A stretch of DNA of 64,000 nt from Alistipes muris (GTDB lineage Bacteria; Bacteroidota; Bacteroidia; Bacteroidales; Rikenellaceae), in NCBI RefSeq assembly GCF_943193205.1, contig NZ_CALPDD010000013.1:1-64000 (forward strand), given 5' to 3'. Positions 1 to 8,206 of the stretch are shown in pieces. Each line of letters begins with the position of its first letter. Position 1 is the stretch's first letter. The notes beneath the pieces were generated by a model. It ran no database searches, was not told the origin of the DNA, and worked only from the letters and a program-made list of their open reading frames with translations. Made by a program: the position numbers and the translations under genes.

Positions 1-240
1 GTAGATTCTTCGCTGCGCTCAGAATGACAGAGGGGAGAGCTCAGAATGACAGAAGGGAGAGCTCAGAATGACAGAGGGGAGAGCTCAGAATGACAGAGGG
101 GAGAGCTCAGAATGACAGAGGGGAGAAACGTCACAACGCTTGTTCAGATTGCCGCATCGCTGCGCTCCTCGCAATGACGATGCCGAGTAACAGATTCTTA
201 ACTGCACTGCGCTTGTTGACCTCCTCAGAATGACAAAGAA
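1..240. repeat. tandem 22-bp array plus dispersed intergenic repeat copies
   Basis: CTCAGAATGAC recurs exactly every 22 bases at 18, 40, 62, 84 and 106, giving about five tandem copies. The first copy is the end of a dispersed repeat beginning GATTCTTCGCTGCG at 4. Two further dispersed copies lie at about 148-180 and 190-236, the second with a longer middle between GATTCTT and CAGAATGAC. The remainder to 320 is AT-rich with nothing recognisable. No gene is supported here. Confidence 0.85.
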
Positions 241-322
241 TGAAATGATTCCCCATTCACTATTAATTATTCACTATGTTGTCATTCCGCCCCGCTCAAT
301 TTTTAATTCTGAATTCTTAATT

Positions 323-356
323 AAAAAAGCGCAGCCCCGGAATCCGGCACTGCGCT
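323..356 (-). terminator. intrinsic terminator of the small HTH gene
   Basis: Stem GCGCAG (329-334) pairs with CTGCGC (350-355), extended inside by CCGG/CCGG. On the minus strand the stem is followed by a run of six T. It sits about 20 bases downstream of the stop codon at 378. Confidence 0.85.
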
Positions 357-377
357 GCACTGAAGAAAGATATGTCT

Positions 378-620
378 CTATTTCTGCTCGCCGAGAATAC
401 GCATGGCCACGTCGAGAATAGTCGTGTCGTCGAGCGTCACCACGCCGCCGTCGGGCCCGGGCTCGAAATGAACGCCCACGCACTCCTTGGCTTCGTGCTT
501 GCCGCCGAAATAGTTGCGGACGGACTCCACGTCGATTCCCAACTCGTCTGCGATACGCTGCGAGCTACCGCTGGGCAGCCGGTCCTTGATCCGGCGCAGT
601 TCGTTGAATGTAATGATCAT
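378..620 (-). CDS. small HTH-type DNA-binding protein
   Basis: An 80-residue protein. Residues 5-45 read as a helix-turn-helix: a leucine/arginine-rich first helix, then SSQRIADELGIDVESVRNYF, resembling the small DNA-binding proteins common in Bacteroidota. The C-terminal half is acidic and ends in a predicted helix. It is monocistronic: a TAAATTTG promoter element lies at 668-675 and a strong terminator follows. The target and role are unknown. The start at 620 is the first ATG in frame and leaves a leader of about 40 bases from the promoter element. Confidence 0.75.
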   Translation of the reverse strand: MIITFNELRRIKDRLPSGSSQRIADELGIDVESVRNYFGGKHEAKECVGVHFEPGPDGGVVTLDDTTILDVAMRILGEQK

Positions 621-667
621 ATCCCGTAGTGTTTAAGTGTTTTTATTACTGCACTACTAAGTTACGG

Positions 668-675
668 CAAATTTA
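668..675 (-). promoter_or_regulatory. -7 promoter element TAAATTTG
   Basis: Matches the Bacteroidota TAnnTTTG element on the minus strand, 48 bases upstream of the ATG at 620. No clear -33 TTTG was seen at the usual spacing. Confidence 0.5.
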
Positions 676-714
676 TGGAACCTCCAAACTTCCGGACGGA
701 AAAATGGCGAAAAA

Positions 715-2280
715 TCACTCTGCGGGCTCCACGTATATCTGGAAGACCAGCGGCGTGAACGGCAGAACCTCGGTAATGACGGTCGTCGTGGTCTCGGATT
801 GGTCCCCGTCGCCACTGCCGATGCCGCCCATATAGCTGCCATAGCCGCCGTACATGCCCCCCAGATAATTGCCGTAATAACCCGGGAAATAACCTCCGTA
901 GCCGTTGCCATAGTAGGCATTGGCATAGTTGAGGAGATTCAGATAATCGGAGTAGCTCTGCGAATAGCCGCTGCCCGAAGACGAGCTTTGCGTACTGCCC
1001 TGCTGACCCTGCGCCCCGTAGGCGTGGGTCGACACGGTCACGATAGCGGCCCACTGCCCGTACTTGAGCTTGGGCACCGTATAATACCAGGCCTGCACGG
1101 CTCCGCCTTTTTCCGGAGTGTACTCGAAAGCCTCGCCTTCCGTCTTGACCTCGCCGTAGACAATCTGCTTCACCTCGTCGATATTGGTATCGAGTACGAA
1201 ACCGTCGAGGAAACGGGTTATGTACCAGATTTTGGCCTTGCCCTCCATCCCGACCGAATCGGCGTCGAGGGTCACGGCATCGGGGAAATCCGCCGCATCG
1301 TCGCCGAGGAACCGTTTGCGCAGAGCCTCGTTGATTTGCTGGTCGACAAGCGCCATCGACGCTTCGGAAGCGTAGGGCTCGACACCGACGGCATAGGGCT
1401 CGGGGAAGACGAGCTGCCGGGCGGGCGTATACCGATAATCGACATAGAGCTGAGGCAGCGAATCGCAGGCGCTGACCCACCGCTCGGCCACCCGGTAAGG
1501 ATGATTGGCATCCTTGGGGTCGGTCGGCAGGGGCACGACCCCGTCGGCGGCCTCTTTGGACGAACTGTAAATCCGCAGACCGCCCTGCTGGCGACAATAG
1601 GAATCCACGGCCGAACCCTCGGCCTGCAAAGGATTCTTGACCGTGTCGCAGATGGTCATCTCGATCCGCACGGGCTTGCTTGCGGCGAGGGTGAAATCGC
1701 CCTCGTAACCGCCGCTGGACGACAGGTCGCCCACCACGCGCGAAGGACAATAGAGCGCCACGCGCGCGCCCTCGCGCAACAAAAACGGCAACTCGATTTC
1801 GCGCCCGGGATTGTTGCGGTTGAAATCGGCCACGTAATCTTCGCCCAGCGTCTGCTCGTTGCGCATGGCCAGATAAGTCGCTTCGGGCAACCCGGTGTTG
1901 CCGGTACCGCAATAACGGTAGAACGGCACGTAATGGGTATACTTGGTGAACGTACCCGCCAACTTGGCCTGGCGGGCACTGCGGGTGATGATAATCTCGT
2001 GCGACGCCAAATCGCGGCCCGAGAAATCGAACTGCACCCAACAAACCGTATCGTTGACGGGCCTGGCGCCGGAATCGCCCGCGTCGAGCACCTCTATATA
2101 ATAACTCGCATTGCCGAACCCCTGCCTGTTGCCCAGCAGCTCGGGCTTGTTCTGAGCCATCCACGCCTCCAACGACAGATCCTCCAACTTATTGTAGGAT
2201 TCGGACTGCTCCCTGGCGCACGAAACGGCCAACAGCAAGGCGGCCACGGCGGCCAAACTCAAACGGATATAACGCATCAT
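715..2280 (-). CDS. FKBP-like lipoprotein with Gly/Tyr-rich C-terminal region
   Basis: 521 residues. The N-terminus is a lipoprotein signal (hydrophobic core, lipobox around AVSC-A), so it should be anchored in an envelope membrane. Residues about 30-130 (NASYYIEVLDAG, PVNDTVCWVQFDFSGR, THYVPFYRYCGTG) resemble the degenerate FKBP-type isomerase domains of Bacteroidota lipoproteins, with a further long beta-rich region following. Near the C-terminus is a low-complexity Gly/Tyr/Ser stretch of roughly 55 residues (YYGNGYGGYFPGYYGNY and similar). It follows another FKBP-like lipoprotein gene by 20 bases, probably one operon. The start is the first of two adjacent ATGs (2280, 2277). Isomerase activity is not shown by the sequence. 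Confidence 0.8.
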   Translation of the reverse strand: MMRYIRLSLAAVAALLLAVSCAREQSESYNKLEDLSLEAWMAQNKPELLGNRQGFGNASYYIEVLDAGDSGARPVNDTVCWVQFDFSGRDLASHEIIITRSARQAKLAGTFTKYTHYVPFYRYCGTGNTGLPEATYLAMRNEQTLGEDYVADFNRNNPGREIELPFLLREGARVALYCPSRVVGDLSSSGGYEGDFTLAASKPVRIEMTICDTVKNPLQAEGSAVDSYCRQQGGLRIYSSSKEAADGVVPLPTDPKDANHPYRVAERWVSACDSLPQLYVDYRYTPARQLVFPEPYAVGVEPYASEASMALVDQQINEALRKRFLGDDAADFPDAVTLDADSVGMEGKAKIWYITRFLDGFVLDTNIDEVKQIVYGEVKTEGEAFEYTPEKGGAVQAWYYTVPKLKYGQWAAIVTVSTHAYGAQGQQGSTQSSSSGSGYSQSYSDYLNLLNYANAYYGNGYGGYFPGYYGNYLGGMYGGYGSYMGGIGSGDGDQSETTTTVITEVLPFTPLVFQIYVEPAE

Positions 2281-2300
2281 CGGATATTCTCTGGTTGTTG

Positions 2301-2951
2301 TCATTCCACTTTGTCGACGCTGAAAAAGACAGCGACGGGGCTTTCCTTGGGGATGAAATAAAGGTAAGTCTTGTCCCCGTAAGCCATATTGTAAGTCATA
2401 TAAGCCTCCACGCGGTCGCCCTCGCGACACCCTACCAACGCGAGCCGGAGCCCTTTTATTATCCCGGCGTTGCGCATGTCGACGCTCAACGGAGCGAAAT
2501 CCCACGCGCCCGGGGTCAGACCGGCCATCCGGAAATAAGGCTCGAAAGCGGGATCGTTGGTATAGAACGGCGGTGTCACGCTTGCGAAATTGTTCTCGTT
2601 GAGCCCGCCGTCGGGCAACCCCCTGATAAGCGTATTGTTGAAAAGATAAGCGCGGTAAGTCAAAGTCACCCACGAATCCTCGGTCACCAACGGCTTGTTT
2701 TCGCGGTCGGGGTCGTAGTAATTTTCGACGTCGATATAACGGTAAACAGCGTCGCCCAACGTAGCGTAGACCCCCTCCCTGCTACCGGGTTCGAGGTCCT
2801 CCACGGGTATGAGCCGCGGCTGGTGCGTCTTTTCGAGGAACGAAACGAACGTGGACTTCTGCTTGCCGAAAAGGTCCTCCTTCTCGGCGCAGCCGACGAA
2901 GAGAAACACCCCGGCGAAGAGGAACAACGACGATATGACAGACCTTTTCAT
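2301..2951 (-). CDS. FKBP-type peptidyl-prolyl isomerase-like lipoprotein
   Basis: 216 residues with a lipoprotein signal ending FVGC-A at about residue 22. The C-terminal 110 residues carry FKBP-fold features: DSWVTLTYRAYLFNNTLI, then LALVGCREGDRVEAYMTYNMAYGDK and IPKESPVAVFFSVDKVE, the usual order of strands in periplasmic FKBPs. The Bacteroidota family to which it seems to belong is divergent and may act as a fold chaperone instead of an isomerase. It is first in a two-gene unit with the downstream lipoprotein; a TATTTTTG element lies at 2967-2974. The ATG at 2951 is preferred over the upstream one at 2969 because the signal peptide begins there. Confidence 0.82.
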   Translation of the reverse strand: MKRSVISSLFLFAGVFLFVGCAEKEDLFGKQKSTFVSFLEKTHQPRLIPVEDLEPGSREGVYATLGDAVYRYIDVENYYDPDRENKPLVTEDSWVTLTYRAYLFNNTLIRGLPDGGLNENNFASVTPPFYTNDPAFEPYFRMAGLTPGAWDFAPLSVDMRNAGIIKGLRLALVGCREGDRVEAYMTYNMAYGDKTYLYFIPKESPVAVFFSVDKVE

Positions 2952-2966
2952 CGGCACGGAATCATG

Positions 2967-2974
2967 CAAAAATA
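2967..2974 (-). promoter_or_regulatory. -7 promoter element TATTTTTG
   Basis: TAnnTTTG match on the minus strand, 16 bases upstream of the FKBP-like lipoprotein ATG at 2951. It implies a short leader. Confidence 0.5.
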
Positions 2975-3010
2975 CAAAAACAATCCGGAAATCCTACCAT
3001 CGCAACCGAA

Positions 3011-3811
3011 CTATTCGACCACCTCCTTGCGGGAACGGCGGCGCGGCGCAGGTGCCAGATGGCGCTGAAGCATCTGCTGCAAACGCGACGAGTCGACGTC
3101 GCGCCGCAACTGACCGCCCTGGGCCACGGAGATGCCGCCCGTCTCCTCGGAAACGACCACGATGACGGCGTCGGAAATCTCGCTCATGCCGAGCGCCGCG
3201 CGATGACGCGTACCGTAGGACTTGGGAACGTCGCTCTGCGTGACGGGCAGGATACACTTGGCGGCGATGACCCGGTCGTTGTGGATCAGCACCGCCCCGT
3301 CGTGCAACGGCGCATTCTTGAAGAAGATATTTTGCAGGAGGTCGGGCGAGACCTTGGCGTCGACGGCGATGCCGCCCTCGGCAATCAACGTCAAATCGCT
3401 CTGCAACCCGATGACTATCAAAGCTCCGGTCTTGGTTGCGGCCATATCGCGGCACGCCGCGACGATGGGCGCCACGTCGGTCCGCGGGCGTGCCTCGACG
3501 GGCGAGAAGATGCGGGTGATGAAATTGAAATGCTTCTGCCGGATACCGATCATCTGAAGGAAATGCCGCAGCTCGGGCTGGAAGACGATGATGAGCGCGA
3601 TGACGCCCACCGAAATCAACTGACCCAGAATCGTAGAGAGCAGCTCCATGTTGAGCGTCCGGACCACCACCCACATCAAATAGATGGCGATGATGCCCGA
3701 CAAGATATAGGGAGCGTTGGTGCCCTTGGTCATGCGGTAAATCCAAAACATGATCAGCGCCACCAGCAAGATGTCGATGAAGTCAACGAAAGTGAACGGT
3801 ATGAAACCCAT
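3011..3811 (-). CDS. cdaA: diadenylate cyclase CdaA
   Basis: 266 residues, normal for CdaA. It makes the second messenger c-di-AMP from two ATP. Three membrane helices occupy about residues 10-77, followed by a short linker and the DAC (DisA_N) domain at about 85-240. The catalytic DGA motif is at 171-173 and the ATP-contacting RHR at 202-204, both intact. The C-terminal tail is basic. No regulator gene (CdaR) or folP, often found beside it in this phylum, is visible here. A well-spaced promoter is at 3906-3937 on the minus strand. c-di-AMP typically governs K+ and envelope homeostasis; a K+/H+ antiporter is encoded 50 kb away in this window. Confidence 0.95.
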   Translation of the reverse strand: MGFIPFTFVDFIDILLVALIMFWIYRMTKGTNAPYILSGIIAIYLMWVVVRTLNMELLSTILGQLISVGVIALIIVFQPELRHFLQMIGIRQKHFNFITRIFSPVEARPRTDVAPIVAACRDMAATKTGALIVIGLQSDLTLIAEGGIAVDAKVSPDLLQNIFFKNAPLHDGAVLIHNDRVIAAKCILPVTQSDVPKSYGTRHRAALGMSEISDAVIVVVSEETGGISVAQGGQLRRDVDSSRLQQMLQRHLAPAPRRRSRKEVVE

Positions 3812-3905
3812 AACGATAATTTATCAGGTGCAAAGACAATCGAACCGCGGGCAACGCCGAACCTGCGGCGGATTTTACCGGGGCGGAACGCATTTTCTGC
3901 ATCTG

Positions 3906-3937
3906 CAAAGATAACGCAAGGCGAGTGGAAAAGCAAA
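3906..3937 (-). promoter_or_regulatory. cdaA promoter, TTTG-N20-TATCTTTG
   Basis: On the minus strand a -33 TTTG (3934-3937) and a -7 TATCTTTG (3906-3913) are separated by 20 bases, matching the Bacteroidota primary sigma consensus. The predicted leader to the cdaA start is about 90 bases. Confidence 0.7.
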
Positions 3938-4309
3938 CGAAGTTCGCATTTTCCCGAACCGTAGCTTATCCAAACCAAGCAAAGCAGCGGAAAAACGAAT
4001 GTTGACATGCCCGAAACGCGGCCTGTTTTCAGGCGATTTGTCGGGTGCGGTTATCGTCCGGGGTGGCAACAATAACTTTGCGCGGAGCCCGGCTTGCGCC
4101 TATGGCGCGACCGCCCCAGCCGGGCCTGCGAGTAGTTTCTGCGAGATTCCGCATTCGTAAAAATGGCAGGGTTTCCTCAGAATGACGGGGAGGGAGACTC
4201 AGAATAACAGAGGACACCAAAGGAGAAATAGAGGAGCAAAAGGCAAAACACTTTTCACCTTTGACTTTTCACCTTTCACCTTAAATAACTATTCACCCTT
4301 GACTTTCGG
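3938..4309. other. non-coding gap with repeats
   Basis: No credible gene. It holds a GC-rich nested hairpin (4087-4125) that recurs at 15.7 kb, and fragments of the dispersed CAGAATGAC repeat at about 4170-4210. The stretch next to the speA stop is an AT-rich run of 'cctttgacttttcacc'-like direct repeats at about 4250-4310. Confidence 0.7.
4087..4132. repeat. GC-rich hairpin repeat, copy 1
   Basis: GCCCGGCT (4087-4094) pairs with AGCCGGGC (4118-4125), and inside GCGCC (4096-4100) pairs with GGCGC (4104-4108). The 37 bases 4096-4132 match 15706-15742 at 34 positions. Confidence 0.8.
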
Positions 4310-5704
4310 TCAATAACCCAAGATACGGAGCATCGAACGGTAGGACTGCTCCTTGGCGAAAAGGCGCGTATAATACTCGTTGTCGGACTTGTCGCGGTCG
4401 ATGATGACGTGCTTGGGCGCGGGAATCAAACAATGCTGGATACCGCCGAAGCCGCCGAGCGATTCCTGGTAAGCACCCGTGTGGAAGAAACCGATATACT
4501 GCGGGTTGCCCTTTTCGAGCTTGGGCAGGAAGATGGCGTTGGTATGGCATTCGGAATTGTAGAAATCCTCGCTGTCGCAAGTCAGCCCCCCGAGGAACAC
4601 GCGCTGATACTCCTTGTCCCAATTGTTCACGGCCAACATGATGTAACGCTGGTTGATACCCCACGTATCAGGCAATGTAGTAATGAACGACGAGTCGATC
4701 ATGTACCAGTTCTCGCGGTCGTTCTGCTGCTTCTGGTTGACAATCGAGTAGAGCGCCGCACCGCTTTCGCCGACCGTGAAGGAACCGAACTCGGTGAAGA
4801 TGTTGGGCTCTTCGACGCCGTTGCGCTGGCAGATGTTCTTGATTTGCGCAACGATTTCTTCGGTCAGATATTCGTAGTCGTACTCGAAATTGAGCGAGTT
4901 CTTGATGGGAAATCCGCCACCGATATTGAGGCTGTCGAGCTCCGGGCAGATGGCCTTGAGCTCGCAGTAGACGTTCATGCACTTGGACAGCTCGTTCCAA
5001 TAATAAGCCGTGTCCTTGATGCCCGTATTGATGAAGAAGTGCAGCATCTTGAGCTGGAACTTCTTGCTGTTCTTGATTTTGGCCTTGTAGAAATCGACGA
5101 TGTCGTTGTAACGGATACCCAGGCGCGAAGTATAGAAATCGAACTTGGGCTCCTCCTCGCAGGCGATGCGGATGCCGACCTTGCACTTCTTGGTGAAAGC
5201 GTCCTCGAACAAGTCGATTTCCTCCTTGTTGTCGATGACGGGAATGGTGTTTCCGAAACCATCGTTGACCAGCTGGGCGATGTTCTCGACGTACTGCGGA
5301 CGCTTGAAACCGTTGCAGATGATGTAACGGTCCTTGTCGAGGATGCCGCTGTCGTAGAGCGCATTGATGATATGGATGTCGTAGGCCGACGAAGTTTCGA
5401 GGTGGATGTCGTTCTTCATGGCCTCCTCCAAGACGAACGAGAAATGGCTCGATTTGGTACAATAACAATAATTATACGACCCCTTGTAATCGACCTTGGC
5501 CATCGCTACATTGAACATGCGCTTGGCCCGGTTGATCTGCTGGGAAATCTTGGGCAGGTAGGTAATCTTGAGCGGCGTACCGTACTGCTTGATAAGCTCC
5601 ATGAGCGGAATGTCATGGAAATTGAGCTCGTTGTCCTCGACGGAGAACTCGTCCTGCGGGAAGTCGAACGACTGTTCGATAAGGTCGATATACTTGTCTT
5701 TCAT
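4310..5704 (-). CDS. speA: arginine decarboxylase, alanine-racemase fold (type III PLP enzyme)
   Basis: 464 residues, the length of the short flavobacterial/Bacteroidota arginine decarboxylases and shorter than the roughly 630-residue biosynthetic SpeA. It should convert arginine to agmatine, the entry to polyamine synthesis. The PLP-lysine region reads YCYCTKSSHF near residue 80, the glycine-rich phosphate-binding segment LNIGGGFP follows mid-protein, and the C-terminal sheet domain contains TEFGSFTVGESGA and GFFHTGAYQESLGGFGG. The assignment rests on strong recall of that family; ornithine, lysine or carboxynorspermidine decarboxylase is less likely. No other polyamine genes are adjacent. 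No convincing promoter was found; two TACTTTG near-matches lie upstream. Confidence 0.83.
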   Translation of the reverse strand: MKDKYIDLIEQSFDFPQDEFSVEDNELNFHDIPLMELIKQYGTPLKITYLPKISQQINRAKRMFNVAMAKVDYKGSYNYCYCTKSSHFSFVLEEAMKNDIHLETSSAYDIHIINALYDSGILDKDRYIICNGFKRPQYVENIAQLVNDGFGNTIPVIDNKEEIDLFEDAFTKKCKVGIRIACEEEPKFDFYTSRLGIRYNDIVDFYKAKIKNSKKFQLKMLHFFINTGIKDTAYYWNELSKCMNVYCELKAICPELDSLNIGGGFPIKNSLNFEYDYEYLTEEIVAQIKNICQRNGVEEPNIFTEFGSFTVGESGAALYSIVNQKQQNDRENWYMIDSSFITTLPDTWGINQRYIMLAVNNWDKEYQRVFLGGLTCDSEDFYNSECHTNAIFLPKLEKGNPQYIGFFHTGAYQESLGGFGGIQHCLIPAPKHVIIDRDKSDNEYYTRLFAKEQSYRSMLRILGY

Positions 5705-5865
5705 AAGTCGGTTTAACGGCGGTTTTGCAATCCGGCTCGTCTACATTGCAAATTTCGGGTCAAAGTAGCTCGGCCGGATTCTCCCGGATTTCGCGATGCA
5801 AAGTAGGCGATTATTTTCGGTTCCTCCAACGAAAAGGCCCGTTATTTTGAAAAAGCGCCGCCGAT

Positions 5866-5897
5866 TTTGTTTTTTTGTGCGAAAAACGGTAAATTTG
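5866..5897 (+). promoter_or_regulatory. promoter of the HU-CCDC81/secG operon, TTTG-N20-TAAATTTG
   Basis: -33 TTTG at 5866-5869 and -7 TAAATTTG at 5890-5897, spaced by 20 bases. The predicted leader before the ATG at 5918 is only about 15 bases. Confidence 0.7.
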
Positions 5898-5917
5898 AAG
5901 CCTGAAACCATCCGCAA

Positions 5918-6850
5918 ATGTTGATTCCAGTCATCGCACAATATCTTCGGTCGCACAGGCGGCTGATCATCCCCCAGATGGGAGCGTTCATCGTCAAGGA
6001 ACCCGGGCAGAGCGTGCTTTTCTCCGAACTGCTGAAACGCGACGACGGAGTGCTGCGCTCGCTGCTCGTCGCGGCCGGAAGCAGCGAACTCGAAGCCGGG
6101 GGCGAAATCGACCGCTTCGTGTTCGAGGTGCGCCACGCCATCCAGCAGGGACGCGAATTTCCGCTCGAAGGGTTGGGCGTACTGAAACCCGGGCCCAACG
6201 AAACCATCGCGTTCACCTATGTTCCGCAGCCCGCCGAACCGACGGCGGCAACTACGGACGCGGCGGCCACAGCTTCGGCAAACACAGCAGCTGCATCGGA
6301 CGTACCCACCGCCGAAGCCGCCGTCTCGGCCGAGCCCACAACTGACATTCGGACCGGAAAAGTCACAGCGGCCGCGGTCGAAGCCCTCTACGACGGCAAC
6401 CGCCCCGCCCGCGAACCGGAACAGGCTCCTGCGGCCCGTCCGGCATCGGGACCCGCATTTTCGGCACCGAAACCCTCGGAAGCCCAACCGACAGCGCCCA
6501 CGACGCCTATCGCCGAACGCCGCTTTTCGGGCCGTGCCGACTTCGCGTCGCCCACGGAACAATCGTCCCACCCGCAATTCAAATCGCTGTCGCTGCCCAA
6601 ACGCACGAAGCGCGACGACACGCTGGTCGACTCCTACTACGGCCGGCTGCCGCGGCGCCCGGCCATCGAACAGACGGTCCGCGTGAGGAAACGCTCCGAC
6701 CACTTCATCTGGATAGCGCTGGCGGCGGCACTGATTGCACTGGGAGCCATCGCGTTCGGCCAATGGTGCGACAAATTCGGCCGCGAGGGCGACGAAGTGA
6801 TTCTGGAACACATTTCGACCGACGACGGCTACATGCCGTCGGGACGCTAA
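5918..6850 (+). CDS. HU-CCDC81-domain membrane protein
   Basis: 310 residues. The N-terminal 75 residues (IAQYLRSHRRLIIPQMGAFI, FSELLKRDDGVLRSLL, FPLEGLGVLKPG) match the HU-related CCDC81-type domain of Bacteroidota. A long Ala/Pro/Glu-rich linker covers about 100-255, then one membrane helix at about 263-283. Many relatives end in a peptidoglycan-binding SPOR domain, but here only about 27 residues follow the helix, so SPOR is absent. The domain would be cytoplasmic with the tail outside. It is first in an operon with the sigma-54 activator 13 bases downstream. Its function is unknown; a role linking cytoplasm and envelope is inference. Confidence 0.8.
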   Translation: MLIPVIAQYLRSHRRLIIPQMGAFIVKEPGQSVLFSELLKRDDGVLRSLLVAAGSSELEAGGEIDRFVFEVRHAIQQGREFPLEGLGVLKPGPNETIAFTYVPQPAEPTAATTDAAATASANTAAASDVPTAEAAVSAEPTTDIRTGKVTAAAVEALYDGNRPAREPEQAPAARPASGPAFSAPKPSEAQPTAPTTPIAERRFSGRADFASPTEQSSHPQFKSLSLPKRTKRDDTLVDSYYGRLPRRPAIEQTVRVRKRSDHFIWIALAAALIALGAIAFGQWCDKFGREGDEVILEHISTDDGYMPSGR

Positions 6851-6863
6851 CCCCCGCAGTCTC

Positions 6864-8096
6864 ATGACAGAACTCACGACAGTCAAACAACGCTTCGGCA
6901 TCATCGGCACCTCCCCGCTTCTGGACCGGGCGCTGGACGTCGCCGTGCGTGTGGCGCCGACCGACCTGACGGTGCTGGTCACGGGCGAGAGCGGCGTGGG
7001 CAAGGAATTCTTCCCGCAAATCATCCATGCCTTTTCGGCCCGCAAACACAACAAATACATAGCCGTCAACTGCGCGGCCATCCCCGAGGGAACCATCGAC
7101 TCGGAACTGTTCGGCCACGAAAAAGGAGCTTTCACAGGCGCTTTCGAGGCCCGCAAGGGCTATTTCGAGGAAGCCGACGGCGGCACCATCTTCCTGGACG
7201 AAGTGGCCGAACTGCCCCACTCCACGCAAGCCCGCCTGCTGCGTGTGCTTCAGACGGGCGAATACCTGCGTGTGGGCTCGTCGAAAGTACAGAAAACCAA
7301 CGTCCGGGTAGTCGCGGCGACCAATGTGGACCTCCAGCAAGCGATAGTTTCGGGACGGTTCCGCGAAGACCTCTACTACCGCTTAGGCACGGTACCCATA
7401 GCGGTGCCGGCCCTGCGCGAACGGCCGGAAGACATCCCGCTGCTGTTCCGCAAATTCGCCTCCGACGTAGCCGTGCAATACCGCATGCCGGCGGTCACGC
7501 TCGACGACGGAGCGCGGCAACTGCTGACGAACTACTACTGGCGGGGCAACATCCGCCAACTGAAAAACGTGGCCGAACAGATTTCGGCCATCGAACAAAC
7601 CCGCGTGATTTCGGCGGCGATGCTGAGCAAATACCTGCCCGAACAAGCCACGGGCACACCCATGACGGCGGGAGGGATGCGGCCGGACGACAACATGACG
7701 GCCGAACGCGAACTGCTCTACAAAGTGCTTTTCGACATGCGGGCCGACATCAACGACCTCAAGCGCATGATCGGCGAACTGATGCAGGGCGCGCCCCTGC
7801 ACCGCACCGACCCGGCGCCCGACATCAAGGCGCTGCTGCCGTCGGTGGCCCAAAGCGCGGCCTACGGCCCGGGCCCCGACGAAGCGTATGCCCCGGTCTA
7901 TGCCGAGAGCGAAGACGTGACCGACTTCCCGCCGCGCGAAATGACCAAGGCCGACATGCAACGCGAACAAATCGTACGCGCCCTGCGCCGCAACAACGGA
8001 CGCCGACGCGAAGCGGCCCGCGACCTGTTCATGTCGGAACGCACGCTCTACCGCAGAATCAAGGAATTAGGAATCGAAGAAGCCGGCGAAAGGTGA
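6864..8096 (+). CDS. sigma-54-dependent transcriptional activator without receiver domain
   Basis: 410 residues. The AAA+ domain begins almost at the N-terminus: Walker A GESGVGKE at 41-48, the sigma-54-contacting GAFTGA loop at 88-93, Walker B GGTIFLDE at 106-113, then an arginine-finger region near RFREDLYYRL. A Fis-type HTH closes the protein (about 366-403, NNGRRREAARDLFMSERTLY). There is no response-receiver or sensory domain, so control must come from its level, a partner or a histidine kinase-free route. An activator in this position next to lptE and secG is conserved in Bacteroidota, and envelope stress control is a reasonable but unproven guess. Confidence 0.92.
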   Translation: MTELTTVKQRFGIIGTSPLLDRALDVAVRVAPTDLTVLVTGESGVGKEFFPQIIHAFSARKHNKYIAVNCAAIPEGTIDSELFGHEKGAFTGAFEARKGYFEEADGGTIFLDEVAELPHSTQARLLRVLQTGEYLRVGSSKVQKTNVRVVAATNVDLQQAIVSGRFREDLYYRLGTVPIAVPALRERPEDIPLLFRKFASDVAVQYRMPAVTLDDGARQLLTNYYWRGNIRQLKNVAEQISAIEQTRVISAAMLSKYLPEQATGTPMTAGGMRPDDNMTAERELLYKVLFDMRADINDLKRMIGELMQGAPLHRTDPAPDIKALLPSVAQSAAYGPGPDEAYAPVYAESEDVTDFPPREMTKADMQREQIVRALRRNNGRRREAARDLFMSERTLYRRIKELGIEEAGER

Positions 8097-8180
8097 ACTT
8101 TGCGATTAAGCGAGAGCAGAAACCACCTCAGGTGAGTTCTGCCGAGCGTGAGCAAAGTCAGAACCTCGCAGGGGGACTAA
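8093..8180. repeat. intergenic module related to 30.60-30.66 kb and 47.03 kb
   Basis: Segments such as AACTTTGCGATTAAGCGAGA and GCCGAGCGTGAGCAAAG recur, diverged, on the opposite strand at 30600-30660 and partly at 47030. It separates the activator stop from the LptE start. An extended reading of LptE back to 8093 would translate this repeat and is not accepted. Confidence 0.6.
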
Positions 8181-8206
8181 AAGGCGACAAACCGGAACTG
8201 AAAAAC

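Noticed and set aside
16..126. Possible CRISPR array in the 22-base tandem copies
   Set aside because: The copies are contiguous with no unique spacers and there are no cas genes; it is a simple tandem repeat.
715..2673. Single 652-residue protein joining the two FKBP-like lipoproteins
   Set aside because: The first part reads an alternative frame of the upstream lipoprotein gene; the downstream gene has its own adjacent ATGs and lipoprotein signal at 2280.
8093..8206. LptE starting at 8093
   Set aside because: The extra 38 residues translate an intergenic repeat module and would bury the signal peptide.
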